From contig NZ_JAJKFV010000030.1 of the NCBI RefSeq assembly GCF_020966775.1, forward strand, positions 186,001-250,000: DNA of 64,000 bases, written 5' to 3'. Position 1 is the stretch's first letter. Every line of letters begins with the position of its first letter. Origin of the DNA: Rhodopirellula halodulae. GTDB lineage: Bacteria > Planctomycetota > Planctomycetia > Pirellulales > Pirellulaceae. Shown one piece after another: positions 9,325 to 17,461 of the stretch. Below the pieces are notes generated by a model, which searched no databases, had not been told where the DNA came from, and saw nothing but the letters and a program-made list of their open reading frames with translations. Made by a program: the position numbers and the translations under genes.

Positions 9325-9683
9325 AGAGAGCAGAGAACTCCGGGCTCGCGGACGATTGGATCAGATAGGTCGAGTTTTCGGTCAGACCTAGTAGTTTAGC
9401 GATACCTGCACAAATCCAGCAAGGTTAGGAGCAAAAGTGGAATTCAACTTGCTCATGCTGGACAGTTTGATTTTTCAACCCGATTCCCGCGGCGGTCCGC
9501 GACAGGCAACGTCCGCCGCGAGCGACAATTCGTCGCGGTTGAACGCCATCGCAGCGAAAAGCCGCCCGCCGATCGAAGGTGCCAGCGAGGGACGCACCGC
9601 CCACCTGCCTGGCCGCTAGTTCAATCCAGCACACTTGTTCGGCGTCCACCGGTCTCCATCCGGCCAAGATCAGCGGCGAAACT
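9325..9683. other. intergenic region upstream of aceE
   Basis: About 360 bases between the dcd stop and the aceE start, both on the minus strand. It presumably holds the aceE promoter. A minus-strand frame at 9425-9745 enters the end of dcd, is Arg/Cys-rich and has no recognisable domain, so I do not call it. No hairpin or repeat stands out. Confidence 0.5.
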
Positions 9684-10262
9684 TCATGGATGGCTCTGAA
9701 TGGCTTCATCAAAACCCAATTCGAGCTGCGTGTCGCGGTCATCAAAACCCAGCTCGCGGTGCATCAGACTTGGTTGAATGTCGTGGCTGTTCTGGTACTT
9801 CTCGCTCGCATTCCCCGGCCCATCTCCGCTGACCTGCCAGTAAGTGATTTGGCAGATCTGAATATGCGGATAGATGCGGACGGGTTGAACGCAGTGCATC
9901 TCCAGAGTCCACGTGCCGCGATAACCCGCGTGGCCCAGACTGCCGCCCGGATTCAGAAACAGTCCCAAGCGTCCCAACGACGACCTGCCCTGAATGATCG
10001 GCACCAACCCGTGAGTCTCGGTGTGTTCGACGGTCCGACCCAGATACAGCGTGCCGGGTTGCAGCGTCAGTCCCTCGTCCGGAATGTGGAGTCGTCGGTA
10101 CCGATTGGGCGAGGCCGCGTCCAAGACGACTTCTTCGTAGACCAGCAACTCGTCGTGCAGCGTCAGGTTGTAGCTGTTGGGCGATAATCGCGAGGCATCG
10201 AATGGATCGATCACGATGTCCTGACCCAGACGCTTTTGAATGTCTTGACCGGAGAGAATCAT
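9684..10262 (-). CDS. dcd: dCTP deaminase (dUTPase-fold)
   Basis: A 192-residue protein of normal family length that deaminates dCTP to dUTP as the first step of dTMP supply. The trimeric dUTPase-like fold is recognisable from the phosphate-binding IIQGRSSLGRLGLF at about 88-101 and the catalytic region HAGYRGTWTLEMH, in which the Glu of TLE is the expected general base. The N-terminus MILSGQDIQKRL matches the family. The C-terminal tail (after EKYQNSHDIQPS) is somewhat long. The ATG at 10262 is the only sensible start. It is transcribed away from the Bax-inhibitor gene. Confidence 0.95.
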   Translation of the reverse strand: MILSGQDIQKRLGQDIVIDPFDASRLSPNSYNLTLHDELLVYEEVVLDAASPNRYRRLHIPDEGLTLQPGTLYLGRTVEHTETHGLVPIIQGRSSLGRLGLFLNPGGSLGHAGYRGTWTLEMHCVQPVRIYPHIQICQITYWQVSGDGPGNASEKYQNSHDIQPSLMHRELGFDDRDTQLELGFDEAIQSHP

Positions 10263-10723
10263 GATCCAGGTTCACCTTGCGAAATGGGACGCGACAGCCA
10301 TCGACAGAGGTGCAACGAGTCGGCGACCACGCACGCGAACGGCAGGAACACACCCAAATGCTCCAGACCACCCAATCGCTTTGATGCCGCTGACCTCATC
10401 GCAACCCGCAATTTAACGAGTTCGAGAGGATGATTGATCCCCTTCCAGTGGCATTGGGGTATATTTCTGAAAACCCAGACGCTTCCGCCGAGCAACAACC
10501 GATTTGCTCCGTAGAATTGGACTGATCCGCAAAGTCTCCGGTGTGAAACGCAACGAGAGGCCCGTGACCGCCGCTCGTTGTTCGAGTCCGCTCACTCCAA
10601 GATGTGGCTCAGACGAAAGACGGCCCGGGCAACATGCGGCTCAGGCGTATCGGTCTTGCCACCTTCGATCACCCAGCCATTTTCTATCACTCTGTCTCTG
10701 ACATACGCAGCGAAAGAAACCTC
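10263..10723. other. divergent intergenic region dcd / BI-1
   Basis: About 460 bases between divergently transcribed genes. Open frames here are short and atypical, and the plus-strand frame beginning at 10604 is better started at 10724. It should hold promoters for both directions, but I cannot pick convincing boxes. Nothing else is seen. Confidence 0.5.
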
Positions 10724-11470
10724 ATGAGCAACATCAACCCTTACTCCGCCGGCGTCGACGGTGTGAACTATGGCAACGCGGCGATCTATGCCGATGAATC
10801 CGAACGCATCGGATTCATTCGCCGAACCTACGCTCACCTGTGCGGAGCCGTTTTCGCGTTTTTGGCGTTGGAAGTCGTGCTGTTCACCGTGGTCCCCGCC
10901 GACACGATGACCATGTTGGTCCAGCGAATGACCGGTGGCTACGCTTGGTTGTTGGTGCTGGGTGCCTTCATGGCCGTCAGTTGGATGGCTCGGTCTTGGG
11001 CCAGCAGCGGTCAATCTCGTGGGATGCAATACGCGGGATTGGGGCTGTATGTGATCGCCGAAGCCGTGATCATGTTGCCGTTGATGTACATCGCTGTGGT
11101 CCTGATGGGCCAGCCTCAAATTCCCGTGTTGGCAGGCATCATCACCACGCTGACGTTCGCTGGACTGACGGGATTTGTGATGTTCACGCGAGTCGACTTG
11201 GCATCGTGGGGAACGTATCTGTTTGTCGCCGGTTTGGTTGCGATGGGCGCTGTGTTCTGCGGCGTCTTGTTCGGCTTTTCGCTGGGGCTTTTCTTCAGTG
11301 CCGCCATGGTGGCCTTGGCATGCGGCTACATCTTGTATGACACGTCGAACGTGCTTCATCACTATGACACTCGCCAACACGTTGCCGCATCGCTCGCGTT
11401 GTTCGCATCCGTTGCTTTGCTGTTCTACTACGTGCTGCGAATCCTGATTGCCTTCTCCAGCGACGACTGA
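10724..11470 (+). CDS. Bax inhibitor-1/YccA (TMBIM) family membrane protein
   Basis: A 248-residue polytopic protein with seven hydrophobic segments between residues about 40 and 243, ending in the charged tail SSDD. The hydrophobic pattern, the ERIGFIRRTYAHLCGAVFAF opening and the DTSNVLHHYDTRQHVAASLALF segment near the C-terminus are characteristic of the BI-1/YccA family, whose bacterial members are pH-sensitive calcium-leak or FtsH-associated proteins. The frame could extend to 10604, but the ATG at 10724 (after GAAAGAAACCTC) gives the usual length. It is followed after 3 bases by the Lon-N-domain gene, so they form an operon. Confidence 0.93.
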   Translation: MSNINPYSAGVDGVNYGNAAIYADESERIGFIRRTYAHLCGAVFAFLALEVVLFTVVPADTMTMLVQRMTGGYAWLLVLGAFMAVSWMARSWASSGQSRGMQYAGLGLYVIAEAVIMLPLMYIAVVLMGQPQIPVLAGIITTLTFAGLTGFVMFTRVDLASWGTYLFVAGLVAMGAVFCGVLFGFSLGLFFSAAMVALACGYILYDTSNVLHHYDTRQHVAASLALFASVALLFYYVLRILIAFSSDD

Positions 11471-11473
11471 TTC

Positions 11474-12256
11474 ATGAGTTTCGATTCGATCACGGGTGTG
11501 ACCAGCCTGCCGGATGATTTCGATGGGCTGGTCCGGTTGTTTCCATTGCCGGGACTCGTTCTGTTTCCCCATGCGATGCAACCATTGCACGTGTTCGAAC
11601 CTCGCTACGTGGACATGTTGCGAGAAGCTCTGGCAACGGACCAATTGGTCACGATGGCGACGCTGACCACGCCGCAAGGAAGCGTTGCGGAAGATGATGC
11701 TGTGCCATCGAAGTTGCCGCTGAACATGCTGCCGCCGATCGCGTCGACGGTTTGCATCGGCAAGATCATCTCGCACGCGGAACTGGACGATGACCGTCAC
11801 AACATTTTGTTGGTCGGAATCCGCCGCGCCACCGTCCGCCACGAGATCGAAACCGGGCGGCCGTTTCGATCCGCTCGTGTGGATTTGATCGATGACTTCT
11901 ATCTTCCCGCGGCGACGAAGAAACGCAGCGATTTGAAGAAGCGATTGCTGGAGGCCTTCGGCAAGATCATCCCGGCGAGCGAAGGCACTCAGAAAAGCTT
12001 GCATGATCTGATGGCCGGTCAAATGGGCGTTGGTCCAATCACCGACATCATCGCTTACACATTGCCATTCGCCCCCGATGAAAAGATCCGGTTGCTGGGG
12101 ATGTCCGATGTGGACGAGCGTGCGGAGACGCTGATTCGAATGATCCAGCGAGGTGGTTTGGATCTGCAATCGGTCAGCGTGGAAGAAGGCAATCTCGACT
12201 TGGCCGATGCATTGCAACCTCGCAAAGAGTTCCCGCCTCCGTTCAGTGCAAACTGA
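11474..12256 (+). CDS. stand-alone Lon N-terminal (LON substrate-binding) domain protein
   Basis: A 260-residue protein with the Lon N-terminal domain: FPLPGLVLFPHAMQPLHVFEPRYVDMLREAL at about 24-54, followed by a helical part with YTLPFAPDEKIRLLGMSDVDERAETLIRMI near the end. No ATPase or protease domain follows, so it is a COG2802-type protein rather than Lon itself. The function of such proteins is unknown; substrate or partner binding is assumed from the domain. It starts 3 bases after the BI-1 stop, implying co-transcription and possibly a shared membrane-quality role. Confidence 0.92.
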   Translation: MSFDSITGVTSLPDDFDGLVRLFPLPGLVLFPHAMQPLHVFEPRYVDMLREALATDQLVTMATLTTPQGSVAEDDAVPSKLPLNMLPPIASTVCIGKIISHAELDDDRHNILLVGIRRATVRHEIETGRPFRSARVDLIDDFYLPAATKKRSDLKKRLLEAFGKIIPASEGTQKSLHDLMAGQMGVGPITDIIAYTLPFAPDEKIRLLGMSDVDERAETLIRMIQRGGLDLQSVSVEEGNLDLADALQPRKEFPPPFSAN

Positions 12257-12340
12257 GTGAACGCCTTTTCCGCTTCCAAGCGACGGTGGGAAAAGTGTGG
12301 GCTTGTGCATTCGTCGGTGCATGAACCCCGTCAGCGCATG

Positions 12341-12530
12341 AAAAACCCGCCTGCCGAGACCAAGGTAACCATCTCAGCAAGCGGGAAATGCTCGCGTTCT
12401 AGAAAGTGATCGCGAGTGGGGTGGCTGACCCTGGCGTCAGCCCGCCGACTTTCGTCAAGGGTTTCCACCCCGTTGGCTAGTACAGCAATAATCCACTTGA
12501 TCACCTCCTTTAAAAACATGGTTCGACGTT
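12341..12530 (-). ncRNA. candidate structured small RNA with intrinsic terminator and SD-like 5' segment
   Basis: Read on the minus strand, this stretch folds into consecutive helices. A 5-bp stem GGGGT/ACCCC (12467-12471 with 12418-12422) encloses a GAC-GAAA-GTC hairpin (12447-12456) and a GGCTGAC/GTCAGCC hairpin (12423-12442). It is followed by CTCGCG/CGCGAG (12391-12416) and a roughly 14-bp terminator stem (12346-12385) ending in five T. The 5' part (about 12498-12512) reads TTAAAGGAGGTGATCA, complementary to the whole 3' end of 16S rRNA. An overlapping 121-codon frame has its stop beyond the terminator T-tract, which argues against it being a protein gene. A 13-codon GTG-initiated peptide 7 bases after GGAGG is possible. 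The family is unknown to me. Confidence 0.6.
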
Positions 12531-12694
12531 GTTTGCCCAGGCGCCAACCAGAACAGACAAACAGACGTGCGGAAGTTTCGTTGCGACGCGTCATCGCAAC
12601 CCAGTGACGATATGATCGTCGATGGTCAAGACGGATGCAAATCCATTCAGGTTCGCTCCCCACGAAAAAATCGCCGAGATGTCGGCAAACACCC

Positions 12695-13057
12695 ATGGCT
12701 CGCTCTAGTCAATCACCGGGAAAAACGAAGCGTTCTTCCACTGAATGGACGCGTCGCGAAGAAGAAACCGATCCCATGCGGATCGCGTTCGTTCGCGTGA
12801 TTGAGTCACTCAAAAGTGGCGAGGTCGTCAGCTACGGTGACGTGGCGGAACGAGCCGGTTACCCACGTCGCCATCGTGCGGTCGGGCAACTGCTGGGGGC
12901 CAGCGTCGATGCGCTGCCGTGGTGGCGTGTCGTCTACAACGATGGTCGCTTGCCACCGGTCAATCCGTCTTTACAAGAAGCAAGACTTGTTGAGGAAGGT
13001 GTGACGTTGGTCCGGCTGAAAGTCACGCGGTCGCCGCGGGGCCGTTTTGCAAGCTAA
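12695..13057 (+). CDS. alkyltransferase-like (ATL) protein of the MGMT family
   Basis: A 120-residue protein with only the MGMT DNA-binding domain: SGEVVSYGDVAERAGYPRRHRAVGQLLG and then LPWWRVVYNDGRLPP. In O6-methylguanine-DNA methyltransferases the equivalent of the second W is the acceptor Cys of PCHRV; here it is Trp, as in ATL proteins (PWHRV), which bind O6-alkylguanine without repairing it and hand it to nucleotide excision repair. The start is uncertain: ATG 12695 gives a normal N-terminus, ATG 12776 a shorter one and ATG 12635 a longer one. It is preceded by the structured RNA candidate on the other strand. Confidence 0.88.
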   Translation: MARSSQSPGKTKRSSTEWTRREEETDPMRIAFVRVIESLKSGEVVSYGDVAERAGYPRRHRAVGQLLGASVDALPWWRVVYNDGRLPPVNPSLQEARLVEEGVTLVRLKVTRSPRGRFAS

Positions 13058-13103
13058 AGACGAATTCACGCGACCACGGATCCGACCGATCGTGGTGTAG
13101 GAT

Positions 13104-14450
13104 TCACGGTGTTGGAATGTCGTTAAGAATGAAATCCACGGTGTCTCGCACCACCGACGTGGGCGATTCATAGATCAGCTTCGCACCGGGAGGAGGCGAT
13201 CCATCCGCGCCGAAGTCGAACAAGTAACCAATGCCAACACCGGAGTTGGTTTGCCGAAAGACTTCGTAACCCAAATGATCCAGTCGCGTTTCATCGGGCA
13301 GGACCACGTAGGCTTCGTTCTCAAAGATCCACTGTCGATGGCTCTCCAAAGAACGTCCGGCCTGTTCCAGTTCAACCGACACGCGAATTTCTCGGAGGGG
13401 ATCTGCGTCTCGAATGGATTCGATGGCCACGATCATTTGATCTTCGGTTTGTTCCGCGGTTGGATCATTCAGATCCAACTCGAACGATTCGCGGCGGCCT
13501 GGGATCATTGCCGTCAACGACCCTGACAGACGTTCGATCTTTGTGGCTTGGGTCTTGGGAAGCTGCATAGGCAAGAAAAACTCGCTCTGTGCCAGTTCGC
13601 TGTTGGTCGCGATGTCGATCGTTTCACCGGTTGCTTGCGGGACCATGGCTTCGCCCGTGTCCAGGCTTCCGTTCAGCGATCCGATGGGAAGCGACAATCC
13701 GATCGGCGTCCGGTTGGGTTGCCATTCGATGGTCAGGTTGAGGTTCAGTCCGCTCAACTCCGGAGACTTCAGAACACGTCGTGCGGTGACCAATGTCGGC
13801 TCCAAACGATAGATGCCAACGTACGCCGCCGACTCCACTCGCGAAGGCCGATTTTCGTCGCGGGGAATCAGCATCAATGTGTTTCGATCGCCGCCGTAGA
13901 AGTTGATGTCCAGTTTCGCTTGATCCAAAACATGATCCACGGCGTGCCAAAACGTCAGCGGTGATCGGGGCGGATCGATGCTTTTTTGCATGTCGATTGC
14001 GTTGCCCAAACGCTCGGTATCAAACTCGACTTCGCTCGCCGTCGAGATCGCTTCCAAAGCATCCGCCAGCGTTTTCGCGTTTTGCAGTCGCACCAAGTCA
14101 TTCTTCAGTTGGATCTCCGCCTTGGCTTGCGCCCATTGTTTGCGGACCCGATTCAAACGCTCGCGTGCTTCGATGGACAGTTCATCCAGAATCGCCGGCA
14201 AGTGGTCCGCTGCTTCGGGACCGGCTTCCACCAACTTCTGCTCCGCCGCACGTCGAGTCCGCGCTTCCGCGGCATCCAGTTCCGCGATCCAAATCGGCAC
14301 TTCGAGTTCCAGGTCAACCTCCGTGGCGACTGGTTCAGTCGATGGCGGCTGTGCGAATGCCGGGGAAGACTTTTGCAGGACCATGCTGAACGCCATCAAA
14401 GTCAACGCAGAGCAAACAAGCCGGTGGATTGAGCTTAGAAAATGGTGCAT
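13104..14450 (-). CDS. secreted planctomycete protein of unknown function
   Basis: A 448-residue protein with a signal peptide (SALTLMAFSMVLQKSSPAFA, cleavage expected near residue 34). A helical segment rich in Glu, Ala and Arg follows (about 55-160), then beta-rich sequence to the end. I recognise no catalytic motif. The layout (short N-terminal helix-rich repeat-like part EAEARTRRAAEQKLVEAGPEAADHL, then a DUF-like domain) resembles other planctomycete exported proteins that begin with a HEAT-like segment. It is convergent with the ATL gene and divergent from the DUF1570 gene at 14655. Function not assigned. Confidence 0.85.
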   Translation of the reverse strand: MHHFLSSIHRLVCSALTLMAFSMVLQKSSPAFAQPPSTEPVATEVDLELEVPIWIAELDAAEARTRRAAEQKLVEAGPEAADHLPAILDELSIEARERLNRVRKQWAQAKAEIQLKNDLVRLQNAKTLADALEAISTASEVEFDTERLGNAIDMQKSIDPPRSPLTFWHAVDHVLDQAKLDINFYGGDRNTLMLIPRDENRPSRVESAAYVGIYRLEPTLVTARRVLKSPELSGLNLNLTIEWQPNRTPIGLSLPIGSLNGSLDTGEAMVPQATGETIDIATNSELAQSEFFLPMQLPKTQATKIERLSGSLTAMIPGRRESFELDLNDPTAEQTEDQMIVAIESIRDADPLREIRVSVELEQAGRSLESHRQWIFENEAYVVLPDETRLDHLGYEVFRQTNSGVGIGYLFDFGADGSPPPGAKLIYESPTSVVRDTVDFILNDIPTP

Positions 14451-14653
14451 GTCAAGTTTTCGGCCAAAGTTTCGGAATGAAAATCAATGCACGGGCGGTA
14501 CAACCGCAAGTCAACGTTGCTGGTTCTGTTCAATCGAGGATGCATGTCCGCCCACCCCTTCAATCTTAACCTAGGCTTGATTAGTACGCGTGGGTGTTGG
14601 GGGGCATCAACGGTTCGGTTCCGTGTCCTTGTTGCTATTCGCCGTTGATCTCC

Positions 14654-15868
14654 ATGATGCCGATGCAGCCATTCCACACCGTTATCTCGTCTCGCCGAAG
14701 CACGCATCGCTCCGTTTTCGCGATTGCGATCTGTCTGCTCACGGGCATCGGCTTCGTCCTCAGCGGCAACACCGCACTGGCGGAACCCGTTGCCCCGGTC
14801 AATCCCGATCCAAACGGTCATTTGGTTTCGACGCGATCGGCGATCCCATCCATTCGGCCGGGGTTGGTGGAGTTTCGGATTGGAAATAAATGGCAAACCG
14901 GATTGCACCTCATCGAATCACGGACAGAATCGTTGGTGATTGGCCGAGACGGATGGCTGCACACCATCGAACGCGCGGAGAAGAGCAACTCGTTGAGAAC
15001 GGCCGAAGGTTCCTTCGAACCCACCTCGCACGTCGAGCTTCGCAATCGCTTGCGAGCCGAGTTTGGTCGTGAATTTGATGTGATTGCAACGCACAACTTT
15101 TTGGTGGTCCAGCCGCGTGGCCGCGGCGATCGTTGGCCGAAAATGTTCGAACAATGCCACCGATCCTTTGTGGATTACATGGTTCGCCGAGGGGTCAAGG
15201 TTCGCGAAGGGCGATTCCCGATGGTGGCCGTCGTGTTGCCGGATGCGCGAGCCATGTACGACGAGATCGAACGTTTGGGAATTGATGTTTCCCGAGTGGC
15301 TGGTTTGTACGCGAATAAATGCAATCGAGTGATGACGCACGATGGCGGAGCGATCAGCACGATTGCGGCGACGGTTCGTCACGAGGCCGCACACCAATCC
15401 GCGTTCAACTGCGGGGTGCATAGCCGAGTCAATGACACGCCGAGCTGGGTCACCGAAGGCATCGGCCAAATGTTCGAACCCGAAGCCATGAGTTCCGGGC
15501 GTTCAGGCACACGATTGGCCGAACGGGTCAATCTCGAAAGCGTGCGGCAACTTCGAGATACCATCGACATGAACGATCCAGCGGAAGTTCACAAGTGGGT
15601 TTCGCGAATGATCCGCAGCGATGATCTGTTTCAAAATCCGTCCACGATTCACACCGCTTACGCTTTGGCGTGGTCGATGATGTTTTACTTAGCGGAACGC
15701 GACTCTGAGGCGTTTGCTGACATCCTCAACTTCACCGCCACCCGTCCGCCGTTTGAGACGTATCGGTCTGGGCAACGCATGATCGATTTCGAACGAGTCG
15801 TCAGCTCCGATGTCCGCGAATTCAGCAATCGGTTGACGCGTTTTGTCGCTCAGTTGCCATCGAAATAA
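14654..15868 (+). CDS. secreted DUF1570 metallopeptidase-like protein
   Basis: A 404-residue protein with an N-terminal signal sequence (SVFAIAICLLTGIGFVLSG). The HExxH-type zinc motif is seen as VRHEAAHQSAFNCG, followed about 20 residues later by PSWVTEGIGQMFEP, whose Glu is the likely third ligand, giving a gluzincin-like arrangement. This is the DUF1570 family, abundant in planctomycetes and predicted to be proteases of unknown substrate. The open frame extends to GTG 14594, but the ATG at 14654 gives the signal peptide directly. No neighbour suggests the substrate. Confidence 0.85.
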   Translation: MMPMQPFHTVISSRRSTHRSVFAIAICLLTGIGFVLSGNTALAEPVAPVNPDPNGHLVSTRSAIPSIRPGLVEFRIGNKWQTGLHLIESRTESLVIGRDGWLHTIERAEKSNSLRTAEGSFEPTSHVELRNRLRAEFGREFDVIATHNFLVVQPRGRGDRWPKMFEQCHRSFVDYMVRRGVKVREGRFPMVAVVLPDARAMYDEIERLGIDVSRVAGLYANKCNRVMTHDGGAISTIAATVRHEAAHQSAFNCGVHSRVNDTPSWVTEGIGQMFEPEAMSSGRSGTRLAERVNLESVRQLRDTIDMNDPAEVHKWVSRMIRSDDLFQNPSTIHTAYALAWSMMFYLAERDSEAFADILNFTATRPPFETYRSGQRMIDFERVVSSDVREFSNRLTRFVAQLPSK

Positions 15869-15885
15869 GCTGCGGTCGTTTCGAT

Positions 15886-17328
15886 TCAGACAACTTTGGT
15901 TTGGCCCGGCGTCGCCGTTTCGTAAGTGCCATCGGCCAACGGCAACACGGGTGCCGGGCAACGCAGCGATTGCAAAGCCTCCACGTCGGCCAAACTTTGT
16001 TGACTGTTCAATGCGTCGTTCCACCGAACGAGCTTGCCTGAGTGGCTGGCCATTCGTCCCATGATCGCGGTCATCGTGCTGTTTGCGGCGTATTCGACTT
16101 CATTGGGCAGCGTCCCACTTCGTAGTGCCGAGAAAAAATCGGTCTGCATTTGTTGGCTTCCGCGGTCCTTGCTCGTAGCGGCATCGCTCTTCCAGATGAC
16201 GCTTCCGTCGAAATCGCGAATCGTGCCCGCCGCCAGGTCACATGAACCGTTGGTTCCATGGACGTGTTCGCCAATGTTGTTCCAGCATCCACGAGCCCGC
16301 CGGCATTGGCTGAGCAGACGTTTGTCACCGGCGTAAGCAAACTCGATCATGTGGTGATCGAACGAATTGCCCAGGTTCGGATTGGCTTGCGGATCGCGAC
16401 CGCCTTGCCCCTGAGCCGTGATCGGATGCTGACCGAACAACCAGTTGATGACGTCCAAGTTGTGGACATGTTGCTCCACGATCGGATCGCCGCCGATCCA
16501 GTCGAAGTGCCGCCAATGCCGAAGCTGATGGTCCAATTCGGTCGTGACGTTTCGTCGGCTGTTGGTCTTGGCTCCGGAGCCATTCCAGTACGCACGTGCG
16601 TAAATCAAATCGCCAATCGCACCATCTTGCAATCGATCGATCGTTTCGCGGTAGCGAGCATCATGGTGACGTTGCAAACCGACCGCGATCGCCAGACCTT
16701 TCTGCTTTGCAGCCTCGCCCGCGCGAAGCACGCGTCGCACTCCGGGCGCGTCCGTTGCCACGGGCTTTTCCATGAAAACATGTTTGCCCGCGTCGACGGC
16801 CTTCTCGAACTGCAAAGGACGAAAGCCTGGCGGCGTCATGAGGTACACGACATCGGCGTCGCTGTTGATCACCTGACGCCAAGCATCCAATCCCACGAAT
16901 CGCTGTCCTTCGACTTGGACCCGATCGGCATGACGCCCGTTGATCGCGCGAAAGCTCGAATGCAGTTGGCTTTCGTAAACGTCTGCCATCGCGACCAGTT
17001 GTGTGGCCGGATCCGCTTGCAAGGCTTGAATGACCGCCTGGGTTCCACGACTGCCGCAGCCAATCAAGCCAATTTTGAGCACGTCGCTGCCGCTGGCGTG
17101 GACGCCTTCCGCCGCATCCAATCCGGGCGTCAGCACGCTGCCCCCGGCGAGCATGATGCCGCCACTTTGGATGAAGCATCGGCGGCTCGCCCGTTGATTC
17201 AAGACGCTGGAACGCTGACCCGAGTCGCTGTCGCCGGAGGACGCAGCACTGCATTGCGATTCGGAATCGGCAGCAATGCGTTTCGCGTTTGCGGTCTGAG
17301 GCTGAGAAGGCTTCGAGTCGGACGGCAT
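15886..17328 (-). CDS. TAT-exported Gfo/Idh/MocA-family NAD(P)-dependent oxidoreductase
   Basis: A 480-residue protein with a twin-arginine signal (ASRRCFIQSGGIMLAGGSV) after a long polar N-terminus. The Rossmann fold follows with GLIGCGSRGTQAVIQAL. The catalytic-region signature EKPVATDAPGVRRVLRAGE and the substrate-domain motif HVHNLDVINWLFG are present. Members of this family in planctomycetes act on sugars or sugar derivatives, but the substrate cannot be read here. ATG 17328 and ATG 17391 are both possible; the shorter form still leaves about 45 residues before the twin Arg. It is convergent with the DUF1570 gene (17 bases between stops). Confidence 0.9.
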   Translation of the reverse strand: MPSDSKPSQPQTANAKRIAADSESQCSAASSGDSDSGQRSSVLNQRASRRCFIQSGGIMLAGGSVLTPGLDAAEGVHASGSDVLKIGLIGCGSRGTQAVIQALQADPATQLVAMADVYESQLHSSFRAINGRHADRVQVEGQRFVGLDAWRQVINSDADVVYLMTPPGFRPLQFEKAVDAGKHVFMEKPVATDAPGVRRVLRAGEAAKQKGLAIAVGLQRHHDARYRETIDRLQDGAIGDLIYARAYWNGSGAKTNSRRNVTTELDHQLRHWRHFDWIGGDPIVEQHVHNLDVINWLFGQHPITAQGQGGRDPQANPNLGNSFDHHMIEFAYAGDKRLLSQCRRARGCWNNIGEHVHGTNGSCDLAAGTIRDFDGSVIWKSDAATSKDRGSQQMQTDFFSALRSGTLPNEVEYAANSTMTAIMGRMASHSGKLVRWNDALNSQQSLADVEALQSLRCPAPVLPLADGTYETATPGQTKVV

Positions 17329-17461
17329 GTCGTTTCGCGAATGCGAGTGGGGAGGTGGGGGGCGGTCGAAAACCGAGGTGGGACGACTCATTCTAACCGA
17401 GTCGACCGATCAGGCCAACGATTTCGTTGAACACGCACGATTGCTAGCCGACGTCGGTCGC

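Noticed and set aside
9425-9745. Minus-strand frame of 106 codons overlapping the end of dcd
   Set aside because: Overlaps the end of dcd in another frame and has an Arg/Cys-rich composition without a recognisable domain.
10592-12322. A 576-codon open frame on the minus strand
   Set aside because: It is antisense to the BI-1 and Lon-N-domain genes. Its residues are extremely rich in His, Gln, Arg and Asp, as expected from reading the reverse of a high-GC gene, and it has no domain.
12418-12471. Hammerhead ribozyme or T-box
   Set aside because: The GAAA and GGGTGGAAACC-like pieces invited the comparison, but the CUGANGA core of a hammerhead and a T-box specifier/antiterminator layout are missing.
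12331-12696. 121-codon minus-strand frame across the structured RNA
   Set aside because: Its stop lies past the T-tail of a strong intrinsic terminator, and its sequence is forced by hairpins. It is more likely non-coding.
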